Shown here: one piece after another, positions 37,523 through 46,428 of the stretch
How positions within the stretch are numbered: the first letter of the stretch is position 1
Layout: every line of letters begins with the position of its first letter
DNA from: an uncultured Arthrobacter sp.
GTDB lineage: Bacteria; Actinomycetota; Actinomycetes; Actinomycetales; Micrococcaceae
Reading direction: 5' to 3'
Length of the DNA stretch: 50,289 nt
Assembly: GCF_902805515.1 (NCBI RefSeq)
Contig: NZ_CADCTE010000046.1
Location: 1 to 50,289, forward strand
The notes under the pieces: model-generated
Database searches by the model: none
Told to the model about the DNA's origin: nothing
The model's input: only the letters and a program-made list of their open reading frames with translations
Position numbers and translations under genes: made by a program

Positions 37523-38272
37523 CTACGGGAAGGCTGCGCGTTCCACCACAATCAGCGGCGTGACGTAGTGCTCGGTGACGCTGCCTCCTAGGTCGCGCAC
37601 GGCCTGGGTGGCCTCCTCGACCTCCGCCGCGCTCCAGTTGCTGAAGGTGCTGAAGAGGCCGTGGACCTCATCGGCGCCGAGCACGATGCTCCACCGAAAG
37701 GTATCCGTTGAGACTTCGGCGAACAGTCCGCCCGCGGTCAGCTCCCTCACCCATCCCGCGGTATCCAGTTCGTCGGGGCCGGGCCTCGCCGGAGCCGCGC
37801 GCCGTCTTCCGACAATCTGCCCGGTCCGCTCGCGGAAGCGCGTCCTGACGGTCGGATCACCGAAGGCCGTGCGCCACACGGCGAAACTGCTGCCGGGTAC
37901 CAGGGCGCGGTGCAGCTTCGGCAGGACGATTTCGAGATTCAGCCAGTGCACGGAGGTGGCCGCCACGGCCAGATCGAAGCCGGCCTCCGGCAGCTCGGCC
38001 TCTTCGGCCGTGCCGGTCAGCACGGTGACCTGCGGCAGGCGTGCGCGCAGCCTCCCGGCGAGGTTCGGGCCGGGTTCGACGGCCGTCACGCTGAGCCCGG
38101 CCTCGACCAGGGCTGCCGTCGCCTGCCCGGAGCCGGCGCCCAGTTCGACCGCGCGCTTGCCCGGCATCATCAGGCCAAGGTCGCGCAGCCGCTCCCACAG
38201 TGCATCCGGATAGGGCGGGCGGAATCTCTCATACGCCCCGGCCCACCGGTCAAAGTGCATCGGATCGACCAT
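37523..38272 (-). CDS. SAM-dependent methyltransferase
   Basis: 249 residues of the class I fold: FDRWAGAYERFRPPYPDALW, motif I AVELGAGSGQAT, the acidic VEPG, then AATSVHWLN. Substrate unknown (UbiE/Tam-like group). I prefer ATG 38272 because GGAGGCGG precedes it; ATGs at 38290 and 38305 are possible. The stop is followed by a low-feature gap to tetR. Confidence 0.85.
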   Translation of the reverse strand: MVDPMHFDRWAGAYERFRPPYPDALWERLRDLGLMMPGKRAVELGAGSGQATAALVEAGLSVTAVEPGPNLAGRLRARLPQVTVLTGTAEEAELPEAGFDLAVAATSVHWLNLEIVLPKLHRALVPGSSFAVWRTAFGDPTVRTRFRERTGQIVGRRRAAPARPGPDELDTAGWVRELTAGGLFAEVSTDTFRWSIVLGADEVHGLFSTFSNWSAAEVEEATQAVRDLGGSVTEHYVTPLIVVERAAFP

Positions 38273-38490
38273 TGGATTTCCCGCCTCCATAGGCAAATTC
38301 TCCATGGCGTCCGCCTTTTTGTCGGTGTATTTTGACGGCAGTGATACTCCAATTTTCTCTGTGAGCCAGAGTTCAAGCGATTGCTTGCCGCTCCATGGAG
38401 GGGCGGTGAATCTGTGTGTCCCGGGAGGCAGCTCCGCAAGGAGCTCCCCGAGCCTCCGGCCCCTCACCGACATCACCCCTGGAGAATCTC

Positions 38491-39279
38491 ATGCGCCCAG
38501 CACCAACCTCTTCCATCACGGACACCCCGCCTTCCCTTGACCGGCGCTCCCTGCGTCCGGACTGCACAAATTGCTTCGCCCTCTGCTGCACCGCCCTTGG
38601 CTTCTCGCGGTCCGCGGACTTCGCCGTCGACAAGCCGGCTGGAACGCCCTGCCGGAACCTCGCGTCCGACTTCTCCTGCACGATCCATGGGGCCCTTCGT
38701 CCGCGTGGCTTCCGCGGCTGCACCGTCTTTGACTGCTTCGGGGCGGGCCAGCAGGTCTCCCAGCGACTGTTTGGAGGAATCAGCTGGGCTGCGGACCCGG
38801 ACTCGCGGCGGGACATGTTCGCCGCGTTCAACACCGCGCGGCAGCTTCACGAGATGCTCTGGCATCTGGTGGAGGCACAGGGCCGGACCTTCGACCCGGA
38901 GGCCCGGCAGCGGGCGGGCCTGCTCAGGAGGACAATCGAGGCGGCCATGGGCGGCGGGGTGCGGCAACTTCTGGGATTGCATGTCGAGGAAGTGCATGCC
39001 AGTGTGCGGGCGGTCCTGATGGAGATCAGTGAGGGAGTGCGGGAGTCCTACTCCGCAGCGGGCCGCGAGCATCTCGACGCCGCGCTGGTGCCCGGCGCGG
39101 ACCTGATCGGCAGGAATCTGAGGTCGAGGCGGCTGTGCGGGGCGGACCTCCGCGGTGCGTATCTGATCGCGGCGGACCTGAGGTTCAGCGATTTCTCCGG
39201 CGTCGACCTGCTTGGAACCGACCTGCGCGACGCCCGCCTCGACGGCGCGGATCTCTCCCAGGCCCTGTACCTGACCTGA
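38491..39279 (+). CDS. Cys-rich N-terminus plus pentapeptide-repeat protein
   Basis: 262 residues. N-terminal block (about 23-85) has CTNCFALCC, then C…C…CTIHG, GCTVFDCF: nine Cys and a His in a pattern like YkgJ-type metal-binding domains. C-terminal block (from about residue 208) has pentapeptide repeats A(D/N)LxG: GADLIGRNLRSRRL, GADLRGAYLIAADLRF and following. The middle is helical. ATG 38491 has GGAGA eight bases upstream. Similar proteins occur in Streptomyces; function unknown. Confidence 0.8.
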   Translation: MRPAPTSSITDTPPSLDRRSLRPDCTNCFALCCTALGFSRSADFAVDKPAGTPCRNLASDFSCTIHGALRPRGFRGCTVFDCFGAGQQVSQRLFGGISWAADPDSRRDMFAAFNTARQLHEMLWHLVEAQGRTFDPEARQRAGLLRRTIEAAMGGGVRQLLGLHVEEVHASVRAVLMEISEGVRESYSAAGREHLDAALVPGADLIGRNLRSRRLCGADLRGAYLIAADLRFSDFSGVDLLGTDLRDARLDGADLSQALYLT

Positions 39280-39409
39280 CCCAGTCCCAACTGGAGGCAG
39301 CCGGGCCACCCGCCTCCCGGCCGACCTGAAGGTGCCCGCCCACTGGGGGGGACAGCTGAGGGAGATCGACGGGCCGGCCGCCGGGTACGACCCGGCCCGG
39401 TCCAGACCC

Positions 39410-39811
39410 TTACTGCCCGGGTTCGTACCCGATCAACCAGTGGACCCCGTGACGGTCGACGACCTGGCCATCGGAGGCGCCCCACGGCTTCGGCGAAAGC
39501 GGGTCGATGACCTCGCCGTCGTCCGCGAGCCGGTCGAACCACCCGTGAAGCGTGTCCGGTTCAGCAGTGCCCAGCAGGGAGAGCATCACGCCTTCAAACC
39601 GGACACTCTTCTCACCGGCTGCCGCATCGGACCCGGCCAGATCGACCGCGCCGCTGAGCACTCCGTGCGCGATCGCGTCCGCAGGTCCATCGGTCCGGCC
39701 GAAGTCCTCGAAGGTGTGAAGGGAGAGCGTGCCGCCGAATACGTCGGCGTAGAAGCCCAACGCTTCACGCGCGGTGCCGGGGAAGCTGAGGTAGATCTGC
39801 GGGGCCGTCAT
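39410..39811 (-). CDS. VOC-fold (PhnB-like) protein
   Basis: 133 residues of the glyoxalase/bleomycin-resistance (VOC) fold: IYLSFPGTAREALGFYADVFGG, EGVMLSLLG, then VVDRHGVHWLIGYE. Annotated relatives are PhnB/3-demethylubiquinone-methyltransferase-like with no known substrate. ATG 39811 is six bases after TAGACT; GTG 39817 is also in frame. Confidence 0.85.
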   Translation of the reverse strand: MTAPQIYLSFPGTAREALGFYADVFGGTLSLHTFEDFGRTDGPADAIAHGVLSGAVDLAGSDAAAGEKSVRFEGVMLSLLGTAEPDTLHGWFDRLADDGEVIDPLSPKPWGASDGQVVDRHGVHWLIGYEPGQ

Positions 39812-39817
39812 GGCCAC

Positions 39818-39823
39818 AGTCTA
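39818..39823 (-). promoter_or_regulatory. leaderless-type -10 (TAGACT)
   Basis: Minus strand, six bases before the VOC ATG. Confidence 0.45.
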
Positions 39824-40061
39824 CAAAGCCGCCGCTGCCGCGGAACCCTTGCGGGGGTGCTGGTGCCGGCACCGTGAAACGCGGGCCGTTCGACGCCGAC
39901 CCCGGCTTCGCCCCGCGCCGGTTGAAACCCACGGCGCCGATCCCCAAACGGGCGCGGTGCGGCGTATGGTTGGTCGTGTCGCTTAGCAGTGGGCGTGGTC
40001 GTCCCCGCTGCGCCTCAAGGCCCATGACGCACGGTTTTGCTTAGCAACCGGAGGAGTCCTG

Positions 40062-40790
40062 ATGGCGAACCCCAAAGCGGCGATTGAACCGGAGCGGGGG
40101 TTCTCCGCGCTCCTCGACGCCGTCGTTCTGGAGAGCACGGATGTGTCGGAATTTCTCACCGATCTCTCGGTGCTGGCCGCGGCACGGCTTTCTCCACCGG
40201 GCACGGAGCTCGAATGCAGCACCACGCTGATTCGCCCGCGGAAGGCCGGGACGGTCGCCGGCAGCAGCCCGCGTGCCGCCCGGATGGATGAGTTCCAGTA
40301 CCGAGCGGGTGAGGGGCCTTGCCTCGAAGCGGCCAGAACCCAGCAGACCGTCTACGCCGGGGATCTCGGAAGGGAGACCCGTTGGCCCGGGTACCGGAAA
40401 GCCACCGCCGGCAGCGGGATCGGCTCGGTGCTCGGGGTGCCCATTCCCCTCGACGGGGAGGCTGCTGCCAGCTTGAACCTGTACTCCGCCTTCCCTGACG
40501 GCTTTGACGCGAAGGCGCGCCAAGCCGCGGAATCTTTCGCCCGGCAGGCCTCCCGGGCCCTGCGGCTCGCCGTTCGCATCGCGGCCCTGACGGATACGGC
40601 CCAGAACCTCCGGGTGGCCATGCGGTCGCGCACCACCATCAACCTCGCCGCCGGGATCGTCATGGCCCAGAACCGGTGCAGCCATGAGACCGCGATCGAT
40701 ATTCTGATGAAGGCATCGAGTATCCGGAATACCAAACTCCGTGAAGTGGCCACCGCGGTTGTTGCGTCGGCCGCGCAAAAGGGCCGCTGA
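40062..40790 (+). CDS. GAF-ANTAR transcription antiterminator 1
   Basis: 242 residues: N-terminal GAF sensor (about 20-165; GVPIPLDGEAAASLNLYS) and C-terminal ANTAR RNA-binding domain (about 175-235; LRVAMRSRTTINLAAGIVMAQNRCSHETAIDILMKAS). ANTAR proteins bind paired hexaloop hairpins and block terminators in target mRNAs. GGAGGAG precedes ATG 40062; GCTTAGCA occurs twice upstream (39981 and 40039). One of three such genes in 7 kb. Confidence 0.9.
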   Translation: MANPKAAIEPERGFSALLDAVVLESTDVSEFLTDLSVLAAARLSPPGTELECSTTLIRPRKAGTVAGSSPRAARMDEFQYRAGEGPCLEAARTQQTVYAGDLGRETRWPGYRKATAGSGIGSVLGVPIPLDGEAAASLNLYSAFPDGFDAKARQAAESFARQASRALRLAVRIAALTDTAQNLRVAMRSRTTINLAAGIVMAQNRCSHETAIDILMKASSIRNTKLREVATAVVASAAQKGR

Positions 40791-40830
40791 ACGGCTGGCT
40801 TCCGTCGTTTCCCTCCGCCTCGGACCCGCA

Positions 40831-40836
40831 TAGGGT
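40831..40836 (+). promoter_or_regulatory. leaderless-type -10 (TAGGGT)
   Basis: Seven bases before ATG 40844. Confidence 0.45.
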
Positions 40837-40843
40837 GAACCTC

Positions 40844-41683
40844 ATGGACCCGATTGAGCAGTTCGAGGCGGAGCGCCCCCGGCTCGTCCGCATCGCTGCC
40901 GGTCTGCTTGATGATCGAGCCGAGGCTGAGGACATCGTCCAGCAGGCCTGGCTGCGGTTCGACGGCACGGGGGCCGAGATCGCCAGCGTGCCCGCCTGGC
41001 TCACCGTCGTGACGACACGGCTGTGCCTGGACCGTCTCCGCGCCAAGGTTCCCGAGCCCACCGAACCGATGGAGCTGCACGAAGCGCAGTTTGCGCCGGA
41101 CCCGGCCGAACGGGTGGCGCTGGCCGATTCGGTCGGAGTCGCGCTGCAGGTCGTCCTCGAGCGCTTGTCGCCCGCGGAGCGGGTGGCGTTCGTGCTGCAC
41201 GACACCTTCAGCGTGGACTTCCATACCATCGCGTCCGTCCTCGACGTCTCCTCGATGGCCTCCCGCAAGCTCGCCTCACGGGCGCGGTCGAAGGTGTCGG
41301 CGGCGGCGCCGCAGGGGACGCCGGCCGACTGGGAAGTGGTCGATGCCTTCCTGTCCGCCGCCAGGGGCGGCAACTTCGCACGCCTTGTCCACCTCCTGGC
41401 ACCCGACGTCCTGGTCACCGCCGATGCGGAGGCCATAGCGGCTGGTACTCCCCACCGGCTCGAGGGCCGGGATGAGGTCGCCGCGATGTTCGACGGCGCG
41501 GCCAAGGCCGCCCTGCCGGTCTTCCTTGGAGATCGTCCCGGCGCGGCCTGGTTCCACCGCGGCCAGGCCCGCGTGGTGTTCGACTTCACCATCGCGAACG
41601 GGGTTGTGCAGGCGATCACCTTCCGCGCGCAGCCGGACGTGCTGGCAGCCCTGACGCGGCGTAAGGCCGCTGCGCGCAGGTAA
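40844..41683 (+). CDS. ECF sigma factor, SigJ/ECF41-like, with SnoaL-like tail
   Basis: 279 residues. Sigma2 (FEAERPRLVRIAAGLLDDRAEAEDIVQQAWLRF) and sigma4 (LSPAERVAFVLHDTFSVDFHTIASVLDVS) are followed by a SnoaL-like domain from about residue 165. In ECF41 factors this tail controls activity; here the usual DGGG motif is not seen (LVTADAEAIAAG) and NPDKL is changed to QPDVL. I choose ATG 40844, leaderless; GTG 40835 is in frame. The small gene after it is not the usual ECF41 partner. Confidence 0.85.
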   Translation: MDPIEQFEAERPRLVRIAAGLLDDRAEAEDIVQQAWLRFDGTGAEIASVPAWLTVVTTRLCLDRLRAKVPEPTEPMELHEAQFAPDPAERVALADSVGVALQVVLERLSPAERVAFVLHDTFSVDFHTIASVLDVSSMASRKLASRARSKVSAAAPQGTPADWEVVDAFLSAARGGNFARLVHLLAPDVLVTADAEAIAAGTPHRLEGRDEVAAMFDGAAKAALPVFLGDRPGAAWFHRGQARVVFDFTIANGVVQAITFRAQPDVLAALTRRKAAARR

Positions 41684-41800
41684 TCCGCAGGCTGCCCGAA
41701 CTTTCAGTGCCCGGTGGTCACATCTGCGGCGCGGCATCCGTCATAGAGATAGGACCCGCGATGCGGTCCCGGATCGAACCGACAGAAGAAGGAACCCGCG

Positions 41801-42037
41801 ATGAAAACCATGACCTGCAAGCAACTCGGCGGCCCCTGTGATCTGGCGCTGAGCGGAGACACCGCCGACGACGTCATCCAGGCCCAGGACCGGCACCTCC
41901 GCGACGCCGTGAAGTCCGGCGACTCCACCCACCAGGAGGCCCACGAAGCGATGAAGGGCCGGTGGAGGAATCCCGTCAAAGGGATGGGGTGGTACCGCAA
42001 CACCAAGAAGGCCTTCGCATTGCTTCCCGAAGGCTGA
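41801..42037 (+). CDS. small DUF1059-like protein
   Basis: 78 residues, MKTMTCKQLGGPCDLALSGD, then a His/Trp-rich tail ending WYRNTKKAFALLPEG. Resembles small stress-associated DUF1059-type proteins. AGAAGGAA lies upstream; CATAGAGATAGG at about 41740 may be the promoter. Function unknown. Confidence 0.8.
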   Translation: MKTMTCKQLGGPCDLALSGDTADDVIQAQDRHLRDAVKSGDSTHQEAHEAMKGRWRNPVKGMGWYRNTKKAFALLPEG

Positions 42038-42271
42038 GACAGCCAGGCGCCGGCGCGGAACACGGAGAATGGCCGGAATGGCCGTTCACCGCGTTCCGCC
42101 CCGGACCCGCCCGCTCCCCGACACGGCACCCCGGGGTTGGCCCGGAGCCCATCCCGCGCGAAGATGGGGAAGTCATCGTGACGCCCCCGGAAGCGGTTCC
42201 ACGGTCATCGGCACGGACGTCGTTGCCTGTTCGACGGCGTTGGACCGCGCAGCCGACAACGAGGAGCCCCC

Positions 42272-42652
42272 ATGCACCGCAGCCGCCTGTCCACGATCCT
42301 GATCGACACCCCGTCCGACCAGGCCGAGGCGAGCACCAGCTTCTGGTCGAGCGCGCTTGGGGTGCCGGCCCAGAGTCCGCCCGGGGAACCGCAGTTCCGA
42401 ACCCTGCAGGACTGTGTGCCGAACCTGGTCGTCGCCGTTCAGTCGGTCGAGGACGTGGCCCGCTACCACGTGGACATCGAGACGGATGACGTCCAGGCGG
42501 AGGTGGCCCGGCTGACCGCCCTGGGCGCCATGGAGGTGTCGAGCTGGCAGGGGTGCCACACCCTCCGTGCCCCCGGCGGCCACCTGCTGTGCGTCATTCC
42601 GGTCCACAGCGACGAGGAGACGTTTCGTGCCCTGGCCCGCACCTGGCCATGA
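42272..42652 (+). CDS. VOC/glyoxalase-like protein
   Basis: 126 residues, VOC fold: STILIDTPSDQAEASTSFWSSALG, VHVDIETDD-type YHVDIETDDVQAEVARL, and HTLRAPGGHLLCVIP. GAGGAG before ATG 42272. Substrate unknown. Confidence 0.85.
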   Translation: MHRSRLSTILIDTPSDQAEASTSFWSSALGVPAQSPPGEPQFRTLQDCVPNLVVAVQSVEDVARYHVDIETDDVQAEVARLTALGAMEVSSWQGCHTLRAPGGHLLCVIPVHSDEETFRALARTWP

Positions 42653-42669
42653 CACCGCGGGCGGCGTGA

Positions 42670-43137
42670 CTACAGGGCCGCGGCCGTGAGGCTGTCGAAA
42701 AACCGCGACTTGTCCGCTTCGACGTCCGTGCTGGTCCGCTTTAGGTGGTTGTACTGCTCCCGTGCCGCGGCACTCCGTGCCATCCGTTCCCAGGACCGGA
42801 CGAACCTCAGGTCGTGTTCGGAACCGACAACGGTGACCGCCACACCGACCGGAGGTGTGGAGGCCCTCTCAAAGACGGCGAACCAGGAGGTCCAGATCTC
42901 CGTCCGGGCCGCAGCGAAGAGGCCCGGAAGCCGGGAGCGCGCCACCGGGAAGTCCTCTGCCGTGACCCGGAGGTGAAGGTCGATATCCCCCTTGGTGAGA
43001 AGGCCCGCCAGGCTGCTCCCGCCGGTCAGGAACAGGTCTCCCGGCACTCCTTCGGCGATCAGTTTCCTGCGCTCCTCGGCGAGCGCGGCGACCGCCTGAC
43101 CGACGGTTTCCGGGGTGGTGAGTTGCCAGCGGGTCAC
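42670..43137 (-). CDS. GrpB-like nucleotidyltransferase-family protein
   Basis: 155 residues: LTGGSSLAGLLTKGDIDLHLRV, a GS…DIDL type active site, IWTSWFAVFE, then RFVRSWERMARSAAAREQYNHLKR, close to the GrpB/UPF0157 group. GTG 43137 is preceded by AAAGGAGAA, which decides the start. Function unknown. Confidence 0.75.
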   Translation of the reverse strand: MTRWQLTTPETVGQAVAALAEERRKLIAEGVPGDLFLTGGSSLAGLLTKGDIDLHLRVTAEDFPVARSRLPGLFAAARTEIWTSWFAVFERASTPPVGVAVTVVGSEHDLRFVRSWERMARSAAAREQYNHLKRTSTDVEADKSRFFDSLTAAAL

Positions 43138-43545
43138 GGCGTTCTCCTTTCGGCCGCACAACCACCCACGGGAACCGCGGGGTGTGCACGATAGGTCGGT
43201 TTCTCCAATTCTGCCCGGTCGTGGGAGGGCGCGGCTCCGCGGCCGGCCGGGTGCATCCCAGACCGCCTCCGGCACACCGGCGGAGGGACCCGACGGCAGG
43301 GCCAACCGCTCGTCGGCGGAGAGCCGCGGCCCGCTTTGCCGTGGCTGTGTGGCGGAAAGGGATGCAGTTCGATACCGTGAGCAGGCCGGGAAGGAAGTAC
43401 CCGCCGCACCGCTGGGGTGTGGGGCGGACTCGGCAATCCGAGAAGCTGCGGTCCGCAGCGCGTGCGAAAAGGTCTCAATCTCATGAATGTTCAGGCGCTT
43501 CATCCTGCCCGTATTGGCGCCCGGCCGGCTGCCGGCTGACGCTCC
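43138..43545. other. 408-bp gap before the glycosyltransferase
   Basis: No supported gene or box. Weak GC-rich inverted repeats only (for example around 43521-43541). Confidence 0.35.
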
Positions 43546-45111
43546 GTGGACACGACGAAAACCCAACCGCCCCGCACTCCGGCACCGCGCCCGCGCCGGC
43601 AGTCGGCTCCTGATTCCACCACCACGCCCTCGGGGGAGGGGACGTCCTCACGAGGGACCGCTTCGGGCCCGGCAGCGAGAGGACGCTTCCACCGGACGGT
43701 GGGCCTGGTCATCGCCGTGCTGGCAGCCGGAGCGGCGGCCGCGCTGTGGGCAGCCGTCGCCGTCGGTGGGCCGTCCCAGGTGGAAGGTCCGGCCAGCGGC
43801 GTCATCCTGGGGTTGTGGCGCGTGCTGTACAACACGGACACGCCTCCGGTCCGCGTGCTGGCCATCGCCATGGCCCTGGCGGTGCTTCTGGCGGCCGGCG
43901 TGGCGCTGCTGGAACACCGGATCGCGACCCGGTCGCGGCGTTCGGCCAACCCGGTCAGTACTCCGCTTGCGCCGCGGATCGTGATGGCCGCGACGAGGGG
44001 TGTCTATTCCGGCCCGGTCAGCGTCACCGTGCTCATCCCGGCGCACAACGAGGAGGCCTCGCTGCCGGCCACGATCGCATCGCTCCGGACCCAGTCGCAC
44101 CCCCCGGAGCGGATCATCGTAGTTGCGGACAACTGCACCGACGCCACGGTCACGCTGGCCCGCCGTGCCGGGGTGGAGGTGTTCGAGTCGGTCGACAACA
44201 CCCGGAAGAAGGCCGGTGCCCTGAATCAGGTGCTCACCCGGATCCTCCCGTCCCAGGGCCTCAACGACGTGGTCATGGTCATGGACGCCGATACCCGGAT
44301 CGACGACGGATTCCTCGCGGCGGCCGTACAGCGCTTCACGGATGACCGGGCGCTGATGGCGGTCGGCGGCCTGTTCTACGGTGAGCAGGGACACGGACTG
44401 CTGGGCCAGTTCCAGCGCAACGAGTACATCCGCTACAGCCGGCAGATTCGGCGCCGACGGGGACGGGTGTTTGTCCTGACGGGGACGGCGTCGCTCTTCC
44501 GTCCTGCCGCCTTGACAACTGTGGCCGAGCAGCGGGGGATCTCAATCCCCGGCACCAACGGGGACGTCTACGATACGGCGGCCCTCACCGAGGACAATGA
44601 GCTGACGATCGCGCTCAAGTCCCTGGGCGCGCTGATCATCTCCCCGCACCAATGCACTGTTGTCACCGAACTGATGCCCAACTGGTCCATGCTGTGGGCC
44701 CAGCGGCTCCGGTGGCAGCGCGGGGCCCTTGAAAACATCGGCGCCTACGGCGTGACGCCGCAGACCCTGCGGTACTGGGTGCAGCAGCTCGGAATCGGGT
44801 ACGGGGTCATTGCCCTTGGCTCCTACCTGCTGCTCGGACTCCTCATGGTGCTTTCCCTCGATGAGTGGGTCTGGTTTCCGTTCTGGCTGGGCCTTGGCGC
44901 CCTGTTCATGGTCGAACGGGTGTGCACCGTCTGGAAGGGCGGGTGGCGTGCCCGCCTGCTGGCCGTGACGCTCCTGCCCGAACTCTGCTTCGATATGTTC
45001 CTCAATGTCGTCTACGTCAAGGGCATCATCGATATCTCCCTTGGCCGTGCCGCGGACTGGAAACATGTACCCCATGCCAGCGCACTCGATGGACAGGAGG
45101 CGGCATTGTGA
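43546..45111 (+). CDS. membrane family-2 glycosyltransferase, processive type
   Basis: 521 residues. Pro/Ser-rich cytosolic N-terminus, two helices at about 50-75 and 100-120, GT2 domain with VTVLIPAHNEEASLP, VVADNCTD, VMDADTR (DxD), TEDNELT (catalytic acid region) and QRLRW (QxxRW), then three C-terminal helices. That motif set matches processive synthases such as hyaluronan, cellulose or poly-GlcNAc synthases. GTG 43546. The stop overlaps a small membrane gene by four bases. Product polymer unknown. Confidence 0.85.
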   Translation: MDTTKTQPPRTPAPRPRRQSAPDSTTTPSGEGTSSRGTASGPAARGRFHRTVGLVIAVLAAGAAAALWAAVAVGGPSQVEGPASGVILGLWRVLYNTDTPPVRVLAIAMALAVLLAAGVALLEHRIATRSRRSANPVSTPLAPRIVMAATRGVYSGPVSVTVLIPAHNEEASLPATIASLRTQSHPPERIIVVADNCTDATVTLARRAGVEVFESVDNTRKKAGALNQVLTRILPSQGLNDVVMVMDADTRIDDGFLAAAVQRFTDDRALMAVGGLFYGEQGHGLLGQFQRNEYIRYSRQIRRRRGRVFVLTGTASLFRPAALTTVAEQRGISIPGTNGDVYDTAALTEDNELTIALKSLGALIISPHQCTVVTELMPNWSMLWAQRLRWQRGALENIGAYGVTPQTLRYWVQQLGIGYGVIALGSYLLLGLLMVLSLDEWVWFPFWLGLGALFMVERVCTVWKGGWRARLLAVTLLPELCFDMFLNVVYVKGIIDISLGRAADWKHVPHASALDGQEAAL

Positions 45112-45329
45112 TTGGTGCACTGCGCGTTCCCAACGGGGTTGTCTTCCCCGAATCGATCCTGCACACCGAACTGTTCGCCGTCCTGGCCACCTTCGTGGCT
45201 ATCAATACCGTCATGTACGCAGCGCTGGCCATCGTGAAGGTGCTGCCGAAGGTCGACGCACCGGGGTGGCTTCGCTCCCGGGGGGAACGCAGCGAAACCC
45301 GCAGCATCCACCCCGACATGCCCTCCTGA
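45108..45329 (+). CDS. small membrane partner of the glycosyltransferase
   Basis: 73 residues with one hydrophobic helix (LFAVLATFVAINTVMYAALAIV) and a basic tail. GTG 45108 lies inside the stop of the glycosyltransferase, so it is made with it. Likely an accessory subunit; no recognised family. Confidence 0.7.
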   Translation: MIGALRVPNGVVFPESILHTELFAVLATFVAINTVMYAALAIVKVLPKVDAPGWLRSRGERSETRSIHPDMPS

Positions 45330-45366
45330 ACCTGCGTAGTGGAGGCACCGGCTCGAGTACGCGCTC

Positions 45367-46134
45367 TCAGCTGTCGAAGTGGGTCGTCGGCGCCGACCCG
45401 CCCGTGGAAGCAACCACCGCGGCCGCGACGTCACGCAGCTTGATATTTCGCGCGCTGGAGGCGGCTTTGAGGATAGTCATCGCTGCCTCTTGGCTGCACC
45501 TGTTCTGGGCCATGATGATGCCAACGGCAAGATCGATCGTGGTGCGGGAGTCCATCGCAGCCTTGAGGTTCTCGCCGGTCTCGGTGAGATTTGCTATCCG
45601 GATGGCCAGACGGAGGGACCGCGAGGCGTCGCGGGCGAAAAGCGCGGCCGCCTCCCGGTCTCCCTCGTCGAATGCGTCGGGAGCCGTGGAGTAGAGGTTC
45701 AGGCCGCACGCCGCGTTCCCCTCCAGCGGGATGGGCACGGCAAGCACCGAGCGGATACCCTGCCCGACGGTGGCGGCGTGATACTCGGGCCATCGAGAGT
45801 CCCGTCCGGTGTCTTGGACGTAGACGGTCACGCTCGTCCGGGCCGCCGTCAGGCAGGGCCCGTCGCCGAAGGCATATTGGATCTCATCCATGCTTTGTGC
45901 CTGGGGACTGCTGCTGGCAACGGTCCCGGTCCTGCGCGGGCGCAAGAGCGTAATCCCGCAGAGGACGTCGTGCTGTGGTCCTGCGAGATGGCTGGCCGCC
46001 AGCACCGCCAGATCATTGAGGAATTCCTTGACGTCGGAACTATCAAGGACTAGATCCTGCAGGAGTGCTGGGATCTCTTGCCGGGTGGGGTCGGCGGTCA
46101 CGAGGTCATTAAGGGCGGGTATGTCGGCGGTCAT
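45367..46134 (-). CDS. GAF-ANTAR transcription antiterminator 2
   Basis: 255 residues: GAF at about 25-170 (AVPIPLEGNAACGLNLYS) and ANTAR with MDSRTTIDLAVGIIMAQNRCSQEAAMTIL. The tail APTTHFDS nearly equals the tail of copy 3, so these two are closer to each other than to copy 1. ATG 46134, AGGA upstream. Divergent from copy 3. Confidence 0.9.
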   Translation of the reverse strand: MTADIPALNDLVTADPTRQEIPALLQDLVLDSSDVKEFLNDLAVLAASHLAGPQHDVLCGITLLRPRRTGTVASSSPQAQSMDEIQYAFGDGPCLTAARTSVTVYVQDTGRDSRWPEYHAATVGQGIRSVLAVPIPLEGNAACGLNLYSTAPDAFDEGDREAAALFARDASRSLRLAIRIANLTETGENLKAAMDSRTTIDLAVGIIMAQNRCSQEAAMTILKAASSARNIKLRDVAAAVVASTGGSAPTTHFDS

Positions 46135-46428
46135 GGCAATCCTATTGTTGGCGCGCCGGGCACGGTCGCGCCCGTGATCTCAAGGCAGTATTCAGGCGAG
46201 ATACCCTGGGGCGTTTGTGCCGCCCGCTGCTGAACGACCTTCCCAAGGATACGCCGGTCGTTGAGCATCGGCCGCTGCCCGTCGGCTACCTGCGTAATTC
46301 CGCCGGCACTACGCCGCATTCAGGAATGTTCTGCACTCGGGGAAATTCTCCTTCAGGTTCCCCGCCGGGCGCTATCGAAAGGCGTAAGGTCTGGAGTGGA
46401 TGACGACCCGCAGGGGGAGGCTGCGCAC
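46135..46428. other. 294-bp divergent gap between two GAF-ANTAR genes
   Basis: Small inverted repeat GGGGAA (46339-46344) with TTCCCC (46358-46363), and TAAGGT (46385-46390), a possible -10 for copy 3. No gene supported. Confidence 0.4.

Noticed and set aside
38273..38476. N-terminal extension of the methyltransferase to 38476
   Set aside because: Lower-GC stretch, no similarity to the family, and GGAGG marks a later start; also overlaps the likely promoter region.
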